A stretch of 64,000 bases of DNA from Liolophura sinensis (Eukaryota; Mollusca; Polyplacophora; Chitonida; Chitonidae). Location: contig NC_088301.1 of NCBI RefSeq assembly GCF_032854445.1, positions 18,717,808-18,781,807 on the forward strand, in the 5' to 3' direction. Position numbers and translations under genes: made by a program. Position 1 is the first letter of the stretch; each line of letters opens with the position of its first letter. This document shows, one piece after another, positions 12,412-26,055 of this stretch. The notes beneath the pieces are model-generated. The model was not told the origin of the DNA, did no database searches, and was given only the letters and a program-made list of their open reading frames with translations.

Positions 12412-12578
12412 GGGGCCTCCGTGGCTCAGTGGGTTAGCTCGCTGGACCCAGGAGCCTCTCACCGATGCGATTGCTGGGAGTTTGGTTTCCTTCCACCATA
12501 ATACTGGCTGCCTTCATGTAAGTGAAATATTCTTGAGCATGGTGTAAAACACCAATCACATAAAAAAATAAATAAATC
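12412..12578 (+). mobile_element. SINE family 1 with internal deletion
   Basis: Head GGGGCCTCCGTGGCTCAGTG is joined from GGGAGTTTGG directly to TTTCCTTCCACCATAATACT, so about 90 bp of the body is absent. Confidence 0.9.
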
Positions 12579-12956
12579 ATAGAAAAGTTTAATAAAGCAT
12601 TAAGTTTGTAATTTTGTGAAACTGAATTCTGACATAGAAGACTATTGTCTGTACAGTATACAGACTCCATTAGAATTCTAACAGCGTGAAATATAGATGC
12701 TGTCTACATACCTGCTTTCTCTCAATCCTATATGGACAAGGAAATAAGACTGCTCTACGCAGTATATTACTGCAGTTATATAAGCACAGGCAATTTTATT
12801 AGTGGCTTAAAGAGAGAGGCTAGGGACGTGCTGTCCTTACATGTGCCTAACCTATGTCTTAGTGGGGACGGGTGAGATAAATACCTTGTACAGAGATGAA
12901 AAGGCTATGATTGAAGTTGCCATGGTTACATAATGCGCTGGCTCTGACTGTGTAAC

Positions 12957-15900
12957 CTGCCGCTCTGTGAGAAATTGGACTTTGACCCTAAGGACAACAT
13001 AGAAGCACTTCTGGGGACATTTCGATGACTGGCTTGATGCTGTGTTCGTCCGGAGTACCGGAATTTGGATCCGAATGAGATGAGCGAGTTTGATCTTGGC
13101 AGAATGTCTGGATCCTTGAGCCTGTTGAAGAACAATCATGCACAGGATTAATCATGCACAATCATGCATAATTGTGCACATTTAGTTCTCTGTTGTTCCA
13201 CACCTACCCACTCTCACCTGGCCACCATGCCCTTCTCATGACAACAAGACTTTTTATCCATTCTGAGTGAAAGCAATTGTGACCATGACGTCACAGAAAG
13301 ATTGAACATACCTTATCAATGTGACCTGTTACTTGGTACTTGATTGCAACTTATGACAAGTCTATTTTATAACTTCTAAAACATTGTGTATCTGTCTAAC
13401 GATGGGTGCAAGAACTGGGACCAGAGTGATACAATGCCAATTAACATTCTCAGAAAACGGCCGAGATCGAACTATTGGATAGAGTTGATGAGATGCTGCA
13501 GAATTCAGCTGGTGAGAGATTTTATCTGCATGCAATTCTATATTTTCACTCGAAATCTTTGGCAAAACTGCACAGGGCTCAAGCACTAATTATCCACTTC
13601 ACAACTTCATGATACACTTAAACATTCAACCCTTCATCACACAAGGGTCTTACTAAGGGAGACAGCTCTGCTCTTACCTGAAGAATGTGTGATGTGCTGA
13701 GCAAATCCACCAGATGTGCTTAGCAATATGGCTGTTTTCCATGTTAAATCCAATCACGTTCTGGTAGGGCTGGAACTAAAGTGTGAAGAGGAGATAAATA
13801 ATGAATAGATTATGGATACATCAGTCATGGTTACAATATTATGTTTACAATTGTATGTTTACAAAACTTACTAGGATTTTTCTGATGTGAAGAAATCACA
13901 GAATAAAAAACAAAAAGCAAATATTTCACCCCAGATTTACTACATGTACATGCACCTCCCCAGTTCGAACTGATTTTGGAGTCTTGGTCCAGACTGCACT
14001 GCTGAATGGTCTATAATGAATTTTGCTGAAAACCACTGTAACTTCACCCTCACAAGGGGAAGTTATCCACTAACTTGCCACAGGTCGGTGGTTTACTCCT
14101 GGCACTCCTGTTTATGCAACCAATGAAACTTGCCACAGTCGTATAAGTAAAATATTCTGGAGTATACAATCAGATAAATAACATTTTGCTACTTACCTCC
14201 ACAGGTCTGAGTGTTATGTAGAAAATTCTGCTGCTGTAGGACATTTTAAGAATTTGAGGCCAGGCAAAGCGGTTCAACTGTCTGCGATCTTTGTAGATCA
14301 GCAATCCCCGAGCGCTCACACCAAGGCGAATCAGAACATTCGGCTGCTCTGAATCCTGAAATAACAGAATTAAGACAGTAGCAGATGAGAACATTCGACA
14401 TGAAGCAAATTTGCAACGGAAAAAGATCTTATATCTTTTATGAGGACATCATGGTAAAAAATCAAATAACTGAAAATGTATTCAAGGAAGTACTGGTTCA
14501 CATGTACATCTGTAAAAATGGGTTATCCCAGCATATTGCTTAAGCCACTAAAAGACCACAACAACTCTTTAAATTGTCACCAGTGGTATAATTTATAGGA
14601 AACAAATTAAATAAACAATAAACTTAACTAAAACACATTTGTTAGTAAACAAATGTACAATGAAATATTAACATGCTATAGCCGTATGTCGGAAGCAACC
14701 TGCGGATGGTCTTGGGTTTCCCCCAGGCACTACCCAGTTTCCTCCTACTATAATGCTGGCCGCCGTTGTATAAGTGAAATATCCTTGAGTACCACGTAAA
14801 ACACCAATCAAATACAATAAATAAATAAATCTAACATGCTACAAAGAAATCTCAAAAAAAGCGAAATTTTTTTTAAAGAACACCACTTCACAAAATATTA
14901 CTTTTTCACTTACCCTTGAGTTGAAGAATTCCACGCCATAGAACTCCAATTTTCGGGCATTTTCAAGGAAATGGTATTCTGCTTGCTCTGGTGTTAATCC
15001 TCTGTTCAGGGACAGAAAGAGGTACAAATAATCAATTATTCAATTTGCTGTTGTATTTTTGTATCCATTTAAAACATTTAGCAAGATGAACACATTTTTG
15101 AACGACTTTGGCATGTGACAAGCAGGATCTTAGACTGGGCTTTGTTTTTCTATGAATTAAAGAAATACCAACAATCCCAGCCCCACAAGACTCTCGCCCT
15201 TGGTGATTCTCCTGTTGTGCAAATTGCTAACTTTCAAATCCTAGCATGTTCTGACTTAGAATAACCAATTGGATATGTTTGTGTTTCTGAAGAGAACAAG
15301 CAACATTTACATCTCTTTGAAAAAAAACCCCAGAAAGATCTACAAGAATTCTCTGGGTCACAATTAAATGAGGAGATTTGGAACTACATTCTTCCTGGGG
15401 AGGTGAACAGCTCAACCTCCTATAATTTACCTGTGTGTTTTGTGGAGTTCTGCTATCTTTTCTAGGAGCGCCGTCGACTGTTCAGGTGCAAATCTGAGCA
15501 CCTCCAAGTAACTGTAGCCAGCCCCATGTTCCTCTACATCATAATCGCCTAGCTCAGACTGGGCCGTGTAAGAGCCCAACAAAGCTTGTGTCAGAAACGT
15601 GCACGGTAACCTGCATGTAACAAAAAGAAAAATTAATATCACAATTAAATCAAAGTTAAATTCACTAGATTTTCAGTATTAATGCTAACGAACAACACCA
15701 AGTCTAAATAGCTTGATTTACACATGATCCTGAATGGAGACAAATTGTACACTCCATCTGATGACCTTTTCTTTTATCTGTATATTTTATGAATCTTTTC
15801 AAGCTATATATTTGAGAATTTTTTTTAGTCATATTAATACTATCAAGCACCTGTTAAAAATCTTCAAAATGGGTAGCCAATGACTTTACTTGATCTAAGT

Positions 15901-18900
15901 ATGAATTTCCCATTACAGAATAGCTAAAGTAAACAATGAATAGAGCCAGTCCAGTGTTCAAGTGAGGACATGAAAATAACAAGCGTTTTCATCACTATCA
16001 ATCAATGTGTATAAATATGGAACCTCATCTGTTGATAAAATGTCAAATGCAATGGTCCCAATGAAACCTCAGAATGCCATGTGCTTGTATATGAAGGGAT
16101 TCTATAGATAACTTGCATATCTTATTAATGAGTGAGATAGGAAACTTACGCTTCTGTAGCAATGTCATTGCGGACCTGAAGGCAAATCTGGTACCTGGTA
16201 AACAGATCAATCAGAGCATTAATAATAAAAGCACACCAGTCTGGTCATTTGTTCATTTAGTACAATATCAAAGAACACAACAACAATAGGTCAGCTTCCA
16301 GTTCAAACTCTTTTATCGAAGAAGGTAGAAAAAGTCCAACTGTATTATGTGACCTGTCAAAAATGTTAGGCAACTATTTTTGATCACATTCACTATAACA
16401 TGAGCATCTGAAAAAAGTGTCATAAGAAGTCATTTAGAATAGACGAATGATGGAGAAAATTGAGAAACTGAACGTTTGTGAACTTGAAAAGTTTCTACAG
16501 GAAAATAGTGTCATTTGTGCTTCTCAAAAAGGATAAGACAGGTGATCAGTAAAATTAATGTCAAGGTTGCCTAACATTTTTCTCAAGTCACATGACACAG
16601 TAGGTTTTAACCTTTGCTGACAAAAGAGTTTCAACTCGAAACTCCCCTATTATAGGCAAATACATGTGTAACTTGCACTCTGAATCTGACAAGAAATTAG
16701 CTTAAACATTCGCTCCGAACTCACCTGTCTGCATGCAATCCATAGCCGGTAACAGCTGTTGTTCGCGATGCCAATTGAAGTGCGTAACAACTCACAGACA
16801 GGACCCAGTATCAAAATAGTCACACCCAAGATTGCTCAGTTAACAAGAAATTAATGGTATGCCTACCTGGCCATATCTTCTCGCAACTGTGTTGGGTAAG
16901 GTGGATAAAACTTGACCCCAAATATAAAATTTAATCCACCCTCTGAAAAGCGGTAAGAAAAACAAATTTACGAATTTGTTAGGGTGTAGAGGTACAGCAA
17001 GAATACAGATGCCTCATGAACAGATTACACATAAAAGGTATGCCTCTAGCACATCACAGCTTCACATCCAAAATGAAAAATGTAAAGTTATAAAAATCCT
17101 ATCCAAACCTCTGTGAACCTTCTGCTATATTCAGGGATATTCAGAAAATCAACTTTGAATGAACAAACTACAGCAAAAGACTTAAAATGTTGCCCAGACA
17201 GGCGTGTTTTTAGAGGTTAATAAATGTCATATTTATTACTTTTGGTGCTGAAACTTATGTACTTCCCAACATGACAGGTATATTTCTTTACCTTTCACAC
17301 AACCCTGAATACATTTTATGTTTCAAGCACATTCGAACGTTCAGTAAAACACAGTATGTGTGGAGCAATACACATGTAACGCAGGTAAGACTTACTCATG
17401 AGCCTGATCTGTTTGTGTAGTTTTGCCTCTGGCTCCAGCCATGTCTGCAAAATAGCAACAAACGTCATATTTATTTTTACATTTATGAGGGAATGAGTAA
17501 TCTGCTGGCCACATTGATGCATTCTACCTGCCTTGAAATAAAGAGCACATGTAAAAAAGGAGTGGTACATCACTTTTCTGGAGTGTATGCAGACAATAAG
17601 ACATTACCTGCATGTGTAAGCTGTTTTAAGTTTATTTCCTGGAGTGCATGGAGACAATAAGACATTGCATGTACATGTAAGCTGTTTTAAGTTTAATTTC
17701 TGGAGTGTATGGAGACAATAAGATATTACATGTACGTGTAAGCTGTTCTATGTTTAATTTCTGGAGTGTATGGAGACAATAAGACATCACATGTACGTGT
17801 AAGCTGTTCTAAGTTTAATTTCTGGAGTGTATGGAGACAATAAGACATTACATGTAAGTGTAAGCTGTTATAAGTTTAATAGAGTATACACAGATCGTTC
17901 TGCAACATAGGGCTAACATTGAACAAAACCATTCTGCAACACATTTCAAATTTTTGTTTTCACTTGTACTGTCTTGAATATGTGTACTTGGAGCAAAAAC
18001 ATGCAGACATTTTAACCACTATTAAGTTTCAAAGGTACAATTTTTCTTAGAAAAATTGTTTAACGGCATTATCCGTGTAATCTGCTGATAATTTAAAACA
18101 CTACAAAACTAAGAATTTCTCACATCTGAACATCTATGTTGAATGAGCATTGCTAATTTACTCGTTATCACAAACAGGTAAGACTGTACATCCCTGTGAC
18201 AGGTAAGTCTGTACATCCCTGTGACAGGTAAGACTGTACATCCCTGTGACAGGTAAGACTGTACATTCCTGTGACAGGTAAGACTTTACATCCCTGTGAC
18301 AGGTAAGTCTGTACATCCCTGTGACAGGTAAGTCTGTACATCTCTGTACATCCCTGTGACAGGTAAGACTGTACATCCCTGTGACAGGTAAGTCTTACAA
18401 CCTGAACCAGTGACATGTTGACGATGAGCTAGTCACTAAGCTGGAATGTCTGACCTACATCCCAGCGTCACTGCCAATGTTGCTCAGCTAATAATCAGGT
18501 GTATTTGGGGGTACACGGATGACCTGCTTAACACCAGCATATCTTATCCACGACATAAACACACCCCCACACTCAGCCCATCAGAGTCAGGATTTATGAA
18601 ACAGATTGAGACAGCATTAGAAAGAAGTACCTGGTATACTGATCTTTTATGTACCATTCAAATAAAGTTGTGTTAGTTTTTTGGTTTTACTTATCTATTT
18701 ATCAGCACTATTATAACAGCAAATTATACCCTGATTATGTCCTGTAGTAATTAACAATCCATCCCTCGTATCACAATCACTGTGATACTTTCAGAAGTGT
18801 GGCTAAATTCACTTTCAATGGAAATCCAATTCTCTTCAGAACTTCCTTACACCAAAACTACAGAAATCTGCTGGGATTCCTGTGAAAAAGTCACATTCAA

Positions 18901-21900
18901 AGTCAAATCTGTTCCTTAAAGGCTTAAGGAGGTTTATATATTTCCCTCGGGATTAGCTAAGTATCTAAATTAAATCCTTATAAAACCACCCAGTGTTTTG
19001 CATGTTCATGTATGTGTGTCTGATTTATTCTGCCCGGCTACAAAAACTTGCATGTGAATAAAATCTAAATATAAAATACTTTATATGAGCCTCTGAAAAA
19101 AAGTCAGTTTTCTCCTTTTGCTTTGTCAGCAGTTTACAATGTGGTACTATAGTATTGGACACTTGACCTCTAAGTGATTCACAGTCCTACCCAGGGAGTT
19201 ACATGCACATGTACACTGTAGTTAGGAGCTTTGGGGTCAGCTTAATGCTCCACAGTAGTGTCTATGAATAGCCTATGGGCCATGCACCCATACCTGTATG
19301 TACTGTCTATGCATGTCATTTTGCACATCAACATAGGTATTCACAATCCACTCACATCCCTCCCACAATCAAGACGACCAAGACAATCAAAACATACAGG
19401 CATTGCTTTTTTCCCCACAAATGACACAATGGACATCTGTATACTTAACAGATTACCAACCGTCACTCAGAGCTGACAAGTGACGAGACAATCTTGTGGG
19501 CAGCAAATTGGATGACCTATGTAATTACTGGGCACTGACACGCAGATATGTAATGCTTTTAAAAATTACCTGTATAAGCACAGGCACGTGTTCGTCGATA
19601 TGTCCCGGGAAACTTTCTAATCGAGAGATCCAATGTACAATTTATAGTCGTAATGTCTTGTTTCCATAGTCATTTCATCTTCACAACCCATATACATGTG
19701 TATGCAGAGATGGGTGCATTTAAACTGGTTGCAATTGGTTGAAGGGGCCTCCGCGGCTCAGTTGGTTAGCGCACTAGCGCAACGTAATTAACCATGAGTC
19801 TCTCACCAATGCGGTCGCTGTGAGTTTAAGCCCAGCTCATGCTGGCTTCCTCTCCAGCCAGGTCCGTGGGAAGGTCCGCCAACAACCTGCAGATGGTCGT
19901 GGGTTTCCACCCACCATAATGCTGGCTGCTGTTGTATAAGTGAAATATTCTTGAGCATGGCATAAAACACCAATCAAATAAAATACATAAATAAATAATA
20001 GGTTGAATCACGTAATTATTTCAATGAAGCCTTACACCATGAGTGTAGGCATCTCAGGTACTTTTCACTGAAGCCTTACACCATGAGTGTAGGCATAGCA
20101 GGTACATTTCACTGAAGCCTTACACCATGAGTGTAGGCATAGCAGGTACTTTTCACTGAAGCCTTACACCATGAGTGTAGGCATAGCAGGTACTTTTCAC
20201 TGAAGCCTTACACCATGAGTGTAGGCATAGCAGGTACTTTTCACTGAAGCCTTACACCATGAGTGTAGGCATAGCAGGTACATTTCACTGAAGCCTTACA
20301 CCATGAGTGTAGGCATAGCAGGTACTTTTCACTTAAGCCTTACACCATGAGTGTAGGCATCGCAGGTACTTTTCACTGAAGCCTTACACCATGAGTGTAG
20401 GCATAGCAGGTACATTTCACTGAAGCCTTACACCATGAGTGTAGGCATAGCAGGTACTTTTAACTGAAGCCTTACACCATGAGTGTAGGCATAGCAGGTA
20501 CTTTTCACTGAAGCCTTACACCATGAGTGTAGGCATAGCAGGTACTTTTCACTGAAGCCTTACACCATGAGTGTAGGCATAGCAGGTACTTTTCACTGAA
20601 GCCTTACACCATGAGTGTAAGCATGGCAGATACTTTTCACTGAAGCCTTACACCATGAGTGTAGGCATAGCAGGTACTTTTCACTGAAGCCTTACACCAT
20701 GAGTGTAGGCATAGCAGGTACTTTTCACTGAAGCCTTACACCATGAGTGCAGGCATAGCAGGTATTTTTCACTGAAGCCTTACACCATGAGTGTAGGCAT
20801 AGCAGGTACATTTCACTGAAGCCTTACACCATGAGTGTAGACATAGCAGGTACAATTCACTGAAGCCTTACACCATAAGTGTAGGCATAGCAGGTACTTT
20901 TCACTTAAGCCTCACACCATGAGTGTAGGCCTTGCATGTACATTTCACTGAAGCCTTACACCATGAGTGTAGGCATAGCAGGTACTTTTCACTTAAGCCT
21001 CACACCATGAGTGTAGGCATAGCAGGTACATTTCACTGAAGCCTTACACCATGAGTGTAGGCCTAGCATGTAGATTTCACTGAAGCCTTACACCATGAGT
21101 ATAGGCATAGCATGTACTTTTCACTGAAGCCTTACACCATGAGTGTAGGCATAGCAGGTACTTTTCACTGAAGCCTTACACCATGAGTGTAAGCATGGCA
21201 GATACTTTTCACTGAAGCCTTACACCATGAGTGTAGGCATAGCAGGTACTTTTCACTAAAGCCTTACACCATGAGTGTAGGCATAGCAGGTACTTTTCAC
21301 TGAAGCCTTAGACCATGAGTGTAAGCATGGCAGATACTTTTCACTGAAGCCTTACACCATGAGTGTAGGCATAGCAGGTACTTTTCACTGAAGCCTTACA
21401 CCATGAGTGCAGGCATAGCAGGTATTTTTCACTGAAGCCTTACACCATGAGTGTAGGCATAGCATGTACATTTCACTGAAGCCTTACACCATGACTGTAG
21501 ACACAGCAGGTACAATTCACTGAAGCCTTACACCATAAGTGTAGGCATAGCAGGTACTTTTCACTTAAGCCTTACACCATGAGTGTAGGCCTTGCATGTA
21601 CATTTCACTGAAGCCTTACACCATGAGTGTAGGCATAGCAGGTACTTTTCACTTAAGCCTCACACCATGAGTGTAGGCATAGCAGGTACGTTTCACTGAA
21701 GCCTTACACCATGAGTGTAGGCCTAGCAGGTACATTTCACTGAAGCCTTACACCATGAGTATAGGCATAGCATGTACATTTCACTGAAGCCTTACACGAT
21801 GAGTGTAGGCCTAGCATGTACATTTCACTGAAGCCTTACACCATGAGTGTAAGCACAGCAGGTACATTTAAAACAAAAACCATGAACCAAACTGAACATA

Positions 21901-23874
21901 CACATGCTTGCTCTGAATTTAGCAATCTGAAAATTTTAAGTTTTCAACATTGTTTTGCCCACATCATAAAAGTGTCCACCTAATAACTAGTACAAGACTA
22001 AACTTAGTTCTGCTTACCTTTACATTCTGATAATCATAATAATACAGCCCAAAGTAATCCTTCTCCAACAGGTTGATGTGGTCACAGACTTTCTCAAACA
22101 AAAACAGCCCATAAGCTCGTTTCTGAAAATTATACCAATATGAATTAATATTTAATGCATTAGCCTACATGTATATAGCTAACTGGGTCATTTTCCATGT
22201 CTCCATGTACCAGGAAGAAACCATTCCACTTCACCATGCACAACGAGGATACTGTTTCCCTTCACCATGCACCAGGAGGATACCATTTCCCTTCACCATG
22301 CACCAGGAGGATACCATTTCACTTCACCATGCACCAGGAGGATACCATTTCACTTCACCATCAACCAGGAGGATACCATTTCACTTCACCATCCACCAGG
22401 AGGATACCATTTCACTTCACCATCCACCAGGAGGATACCATTTCACTTCACCATCCACCAGGAGGATACCATTTCACTTCAACATGCACCAGGAGGATAC
22501 CATTTCACTTCACCATCCACCAGGAGGATACCATTTGACTTCAACATGCACCAGGAGGATACCATTTCACTTTAACAAGCACCAGGAGGATATTGTTCCA
22601 CTTCACCATTCCAATTTGCCATGCAGAAAGAGGATACTGTTCATTTCACCATATGGCAGGATAATCTGCCATATCAATTTGTCAGGCACCAATCCACTTC
22701 ACTATTCACAGATTGACAGAGGCATTACTTATGGATAACTTCACTATTCACCAGGGGGATACTGTTTCACTTCACCATGCATCAGGAGAATATTGTTCCA
22801 CTCCAACATTTCAATCAGCCATGCAGAAGGAAACCAATCCACTTCACCACGTACCAGGCAGTACAAATACCAGGAAGAAGCCAGCCCACTCCACCAAGCA
22901 ATGGAGGAAACCATTCCATTTCACCATGTACCAGGAGGAGACATTTCTCATCACAATTTATCAGCAGTCAATTTAAAAGCACTGGTACGTACAGAATAAC
23001 ATTTACAGTAAATTATGGAAACTACACTCCCCTAATTCTTCAACCCTTTTGCTTATGAAAAAGCTTCTTTCAGTGCAATTTATGCACATTTTTAATATGA
23101 TTGTTTTGGAGAAAAAACTGCATCATTCGGATCGGCCTGTTATGCTTGCTAACATGTGATGAGTTACAGTAATAGATCAATAACAGGCTTTCCACAACCA
23201 CTGGAGCACTGACTTACCTCTATCTCCAAGTCCAGATTCGTGCCATCAAGTAGCAGAACTCGAGAACGCACAAAATTGCTGCCCTGGACAGCAGGGGGAA
23301 CTGGTGACTTGGTGTTTGCCTTTTTCTGCTGCTCAAGTTCTTTTTTGGATTCCTTCTGTTTCCTCAGTTCTTCTTTCCGCCTTTGTTTCTCTTCCTCTTT
23401 CAAGCGCTTGGACTCTCGTTTTTGTAAATCTCTGTCAATGTCATTACCATTTGCTTGCACATTCTCTTTCATGCTTAAATCATCGTCTGTAACACTATGA
23501 TTCATACTGTTGTCCTGTCTCGGACTTTTGGCTTCTTGTTTTTTCCTCTGCTGCTCCTCTTTCTTTCGTTGTTGCTCCTCTTTCTTTCTCTCTTGTTCTG
23601 CTCTTTTTCGTTCCTTCTCTTCTCGTTTTCTCTCCTCCTCCAGACGTTTCTTCTCTTCCTTGTCCTTGTTCGGTGTTCCTTTCTTTTTGTCCTTGGTCTT
23701 TTTCTTGCTTTTCTCCTCCAGCGCGAATATGCCAGCCTCCTTGTTGTTGATGTGGTTGCTGTTATCAGCGGGAATGTCGTCCAGACTGTACTCTTGGTCA
23801 CCCAACTCGTCCTCCTCTTCGTCAGGGTCAGCCCGACCTCTGGGCCTCACCACGTGGGTCTCCTCTGCCATCAT
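12957..23874 (-). CDS. Band 4.1-like FERM-domain protein (EPB41/coracle family), coding exons 1-10
   Basis: Ten minus-strand exons with consistent phases: 23874-23218, 22122-22018, 17444-17396, 16942-16867, 16194-16150, 15610-15431, 15001-14914, 14355-14197, 13775-13678 and 13121-12957. Exon 1 encodes a 219-residue start: an acidic stretch, then a Lys/Glu/Arg-rich predicted coiled coil (about residues 70-200), then the first FERM strand ([14 protein letters not shown]). A TAA in frame 12 bases upstream supports this ATG. Later exons carry family hallmarks: [101 protein letters not shown], and then [13 protein letters not shown] of the FERM-adjacent segment. Known role: links membrane proteins to spectrin-actin and septate or lateral junctions. 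The FERM match is strong. Whether it is the direct EPB41/coracle orthologue is less sure, because several conserved positions are altered ([17 protein letters not shown]). The donor of exon 10 (GTTACA) is weak; read-through would end the protein at a TAA at 12928-12926. Confidence 0.88.
14681..14830 (+). mobile_element. SINE family 1, 5'-truncated
   Basis: GCCGTATGTCGGAAGCAACC to an AATAAATAAAT tail, in the intron between band 4.1-like exons 8 and 7. A much decayed relative (TCGTATAAGTAAAATATTCT) lies at 14125-14180. Confidence 0.9.
17574..17880 (+). repeat. ~61-bp tandem repeat, 5 units
   Basis: Units of TTTCTGGAGTGTATGGAGAC followed by AATAAGACATTACATGTACGTGTAAGCTGTTCTAAGTTTAA, in the intron just upstream (5' on the minus strand) of band 4.1-like exon 3. 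Confidence 0.9.
18172..18395 (+). repeat. 25-bp minisatellite, about 9 units
   Basis: Units of ACAGGTAAG(A/T)CTGTACATCCCTGTG. Each contains CAGGTAAG, a perfect 5' splice-site consensus, but on the strand opposite to the surrounding gene. One unit is partial (TCTGTACATCTCTGTACATC near 18333-18352). Confidence 0.93.
19744..19999 (+). mobile_element. SINE family 1, full length
   Basis: Complete head (GGGGCCTCCGCGGCTCAGTT), body and A-rich tail; inserted directly beside the 44-bp array. Confidence 0.94.
20025..21875 (+). repeat. 44-bp satellite-like array with 660-bp higher-order period
   Basis: About 42 head-to-tail copies of a 44-bp unit containing CCTTACACCATGAGTGTAGG, a near-palindrome able to fold into a seven-pair stem. 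Shared variants recur 660 bp (15 units) apart, for example GTGCAGGCATAGCAGGTATT near 20748 and 21408 and the TACAATTCACTG unit near 20851 and 21511. The array lies in the long intron between band 4.1-like exons 2 and 3. Confidence 0.95.
22205..22600 (+). repeat. 31-bp minisatellite, about 12-13 units, with degenerate tail to ~22960
   Basis: Unit CACCAGGAGGATACCATTTC plus ACTTCACCATC, in intron 1 of the band 4.1-like gene. Decayed relatives (CACCAGGGGGATACTGTTTC, TACCAGGAGGAGACATTTCT) continue to about 22960. Because 31 is not divisible by three, three plus-strand frames read as similar repetitive peptides; none is a gene. Confidence 0.9.
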
Positions 23875-25978
23875 CGTACTGCGTTAATTCACACCTGTCG
23901 CAACAACAGAAAAACAGAGACACTCACTGACTGGTCATTTGCACCATACATGCACTTATATAAAGACACCTGCAGGTAAGACACAACAGAAAACAAATGT
24001 CACTAAGTGTATCATCAACGGGTTTTAGGAAAGCACAAAAATCTCGTTTGAGAACTAAAGTACCAAAAGGAAAAGCATAGAATTAGACAAATATTTAGGG
24101 AAAGGAGAATAGTGCTTGAGTTCATCAAATACTGCTCCTGTTGCAGTCTCATGGTCTGAAGGAAAGTTGAACACTGTGAAGGGTGACAAACAATTCATAG
24201 CTTTGAGCATCTGGATTGCTTGTAAAATGTTGGAGCCCTCAATCTGTACACGGATTGTGGATATATGTAACAGAGAGCAAAACAAGCAGTGGTTTTTCTC
24301 TCTGTAATCAGATGACAAGGTTAGTTTATGGGTTTGGGGTTCCAATACATCTTTCTAGAGGGCGACATCTGCCAGATAACATGGAAGGAAGTTGAAAACC
24401 GTAGATGATGTACTACCAGCCGCAGGGGGATGATTGTCATATTGGTAGGAGTGTGTGAACATAGTCAAATCAGAACTCGCAGACAGAACCAATACTCCAA
24501 TAAACCAAGCACTCCACATCTTTCACCAGAAATGTCTTTATATGAATTGAGTTTTATTGATATACATTCAGTTTTCCTCCTGCTTATAGCATACTAGAGT
24601 TTTGTGAACTCCACATTCAGTATTTTGAATCTCTTAAACTGTAGTCATGACTGATGTCTATGAACCCCTGAACAATAAATGGTCATACATAAAAGAACTT
24701 GAACATAACCTACAAGAATGCAAGCATCCTAGGTGAATTCTAAGTACCTGGCAACATGGGAAGGAGTATAAACCAAAGCTTAAATAGACAGGTGATTCCC
24801 CTTCCTGGCTTATATAAAAGTGTACATGCAATCTGATACTGAGCAAGGGGATTCCCCTGATTATGTCCAGCCAGCCAATCAGGTGTGAGCCAAGCCCAAT
24901 AATCACATGAATTCACTGCCAGAAATAGACAATTTGGAAAAACAAAACATTTTGTCTCATTTCATCTTCTGATCCTATCTAGTGAATGAGGAAAGTCAAC
25001 TTACAAACACTTTGAAATAAAAAGAAGTCAGTGTCCTACTTACATTGTACATACAAAATAAACCAGTACATGTATATATTGTAAACTAAAAAGTGATGGA
25101 AAATATAATTAAAATGATGGGGAATACAACACATGTACTAACTATATGAACAACCAGGGTACCTGTCTAATACCTTTATTTAAACCTTTGAATACCCTTA
25201 ATGGACAAATTTCTTGGAAGCTGGCAAAACCCAGGAAGCATTTAATACTATAACCCTACAAATCGTCATCCCCTGACAGCAAATACATTTCTGAAGAACT
25301 CTGTAATTACACAAATTTGTCATCAGTTGGAAAATGATACACATGTATGTTGCCCAAATACATGTAAATATATTCTGACAGCATGCTTTGAACAGTACTG
25401 AATCTGAGCTGCCCTAATTACCATAGTAAAACTTACCTGTTTGGGTGGGTTGGGTAGACTTTTACATGGACACATACATACAGTGACAATGAAATCCTAT
25501 CTACCAAACTGGATCAAGGCTGTAGCCTACCTTACCTTATATATGCCTGCAGTGGTTGGTAACTAGATTTTATAAGGTTTTGTCTCACAGCCCAGCAGGG
25601 GTGTACATGTACCTAGGTATACCAGACTATCGCCCCATGGGGCACCCAAGCCCATTCTAATTAATTTGGGTGATCCAGCTGTGTTGTAGTCTGGATCATC
25701 ATGTTTATACAGCAACTAATCAAAGCCCACATGAAGTTCCTGTTGTTTGAATAATGTGTCAGGAAATCTGACAGCATATGTATCATCACAGTGCCATCAT
25801 CATACCTGTAGTTTACAGGTGATAACAGAGGCGTACATGCATGTACAGAGGTAATCTATTAAAGTAACTAGGGCACCTGCCACCTAAATGTATGTCTATA
25901 TACAATGTGTATGTACATGCACTTATTTAAAGAGATACTGAATATAAATACACGATTTACATGTTTGGACTTTACTTG

Positions 25979-26055
25979 TCACCCCACCATAATGTTGGTC
26001 TCAGTTGTATAAGTGAAATTTTCTTGAGTATAGCATAAAACACCAATGAAAGAAA
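25979..26055 (+). mobile_element. SINE family 1, 3' fragment
   Basis: TCACCCCACCATAATGTTGG and GTATAAGTGAAATTTTCTTG with a short A-rich tail. Confidence 0.75.

Noticed and set aside
18158-18416. ORFs of 72-82 codons with a YLSQGCT-type repeat
   Set aside because: Translation of the 25-bp minisatellite in an intron.
20025-21875. CRISPR array
   Set aside because: The 44-bp units are directly contiguous without unique spacers, and the context is a eukaryotic intron.
22169-22738. 189-codon ORF with His/Thr/Ser-rich repeats
   Set aside because: Product of the 31-bp minisatellite; three frames give similar peptides, and it sits in an intron of the minus-strand band 4.1-like gene.
23497-23979. 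160-codon plus-strand ORF rich in Leu/Phe/Ser, looking like membrane segments
   Set aside because: It is the antisense reading of the Lys/Glu/Arg-rich first coding exon of the band 4.1-like gene.
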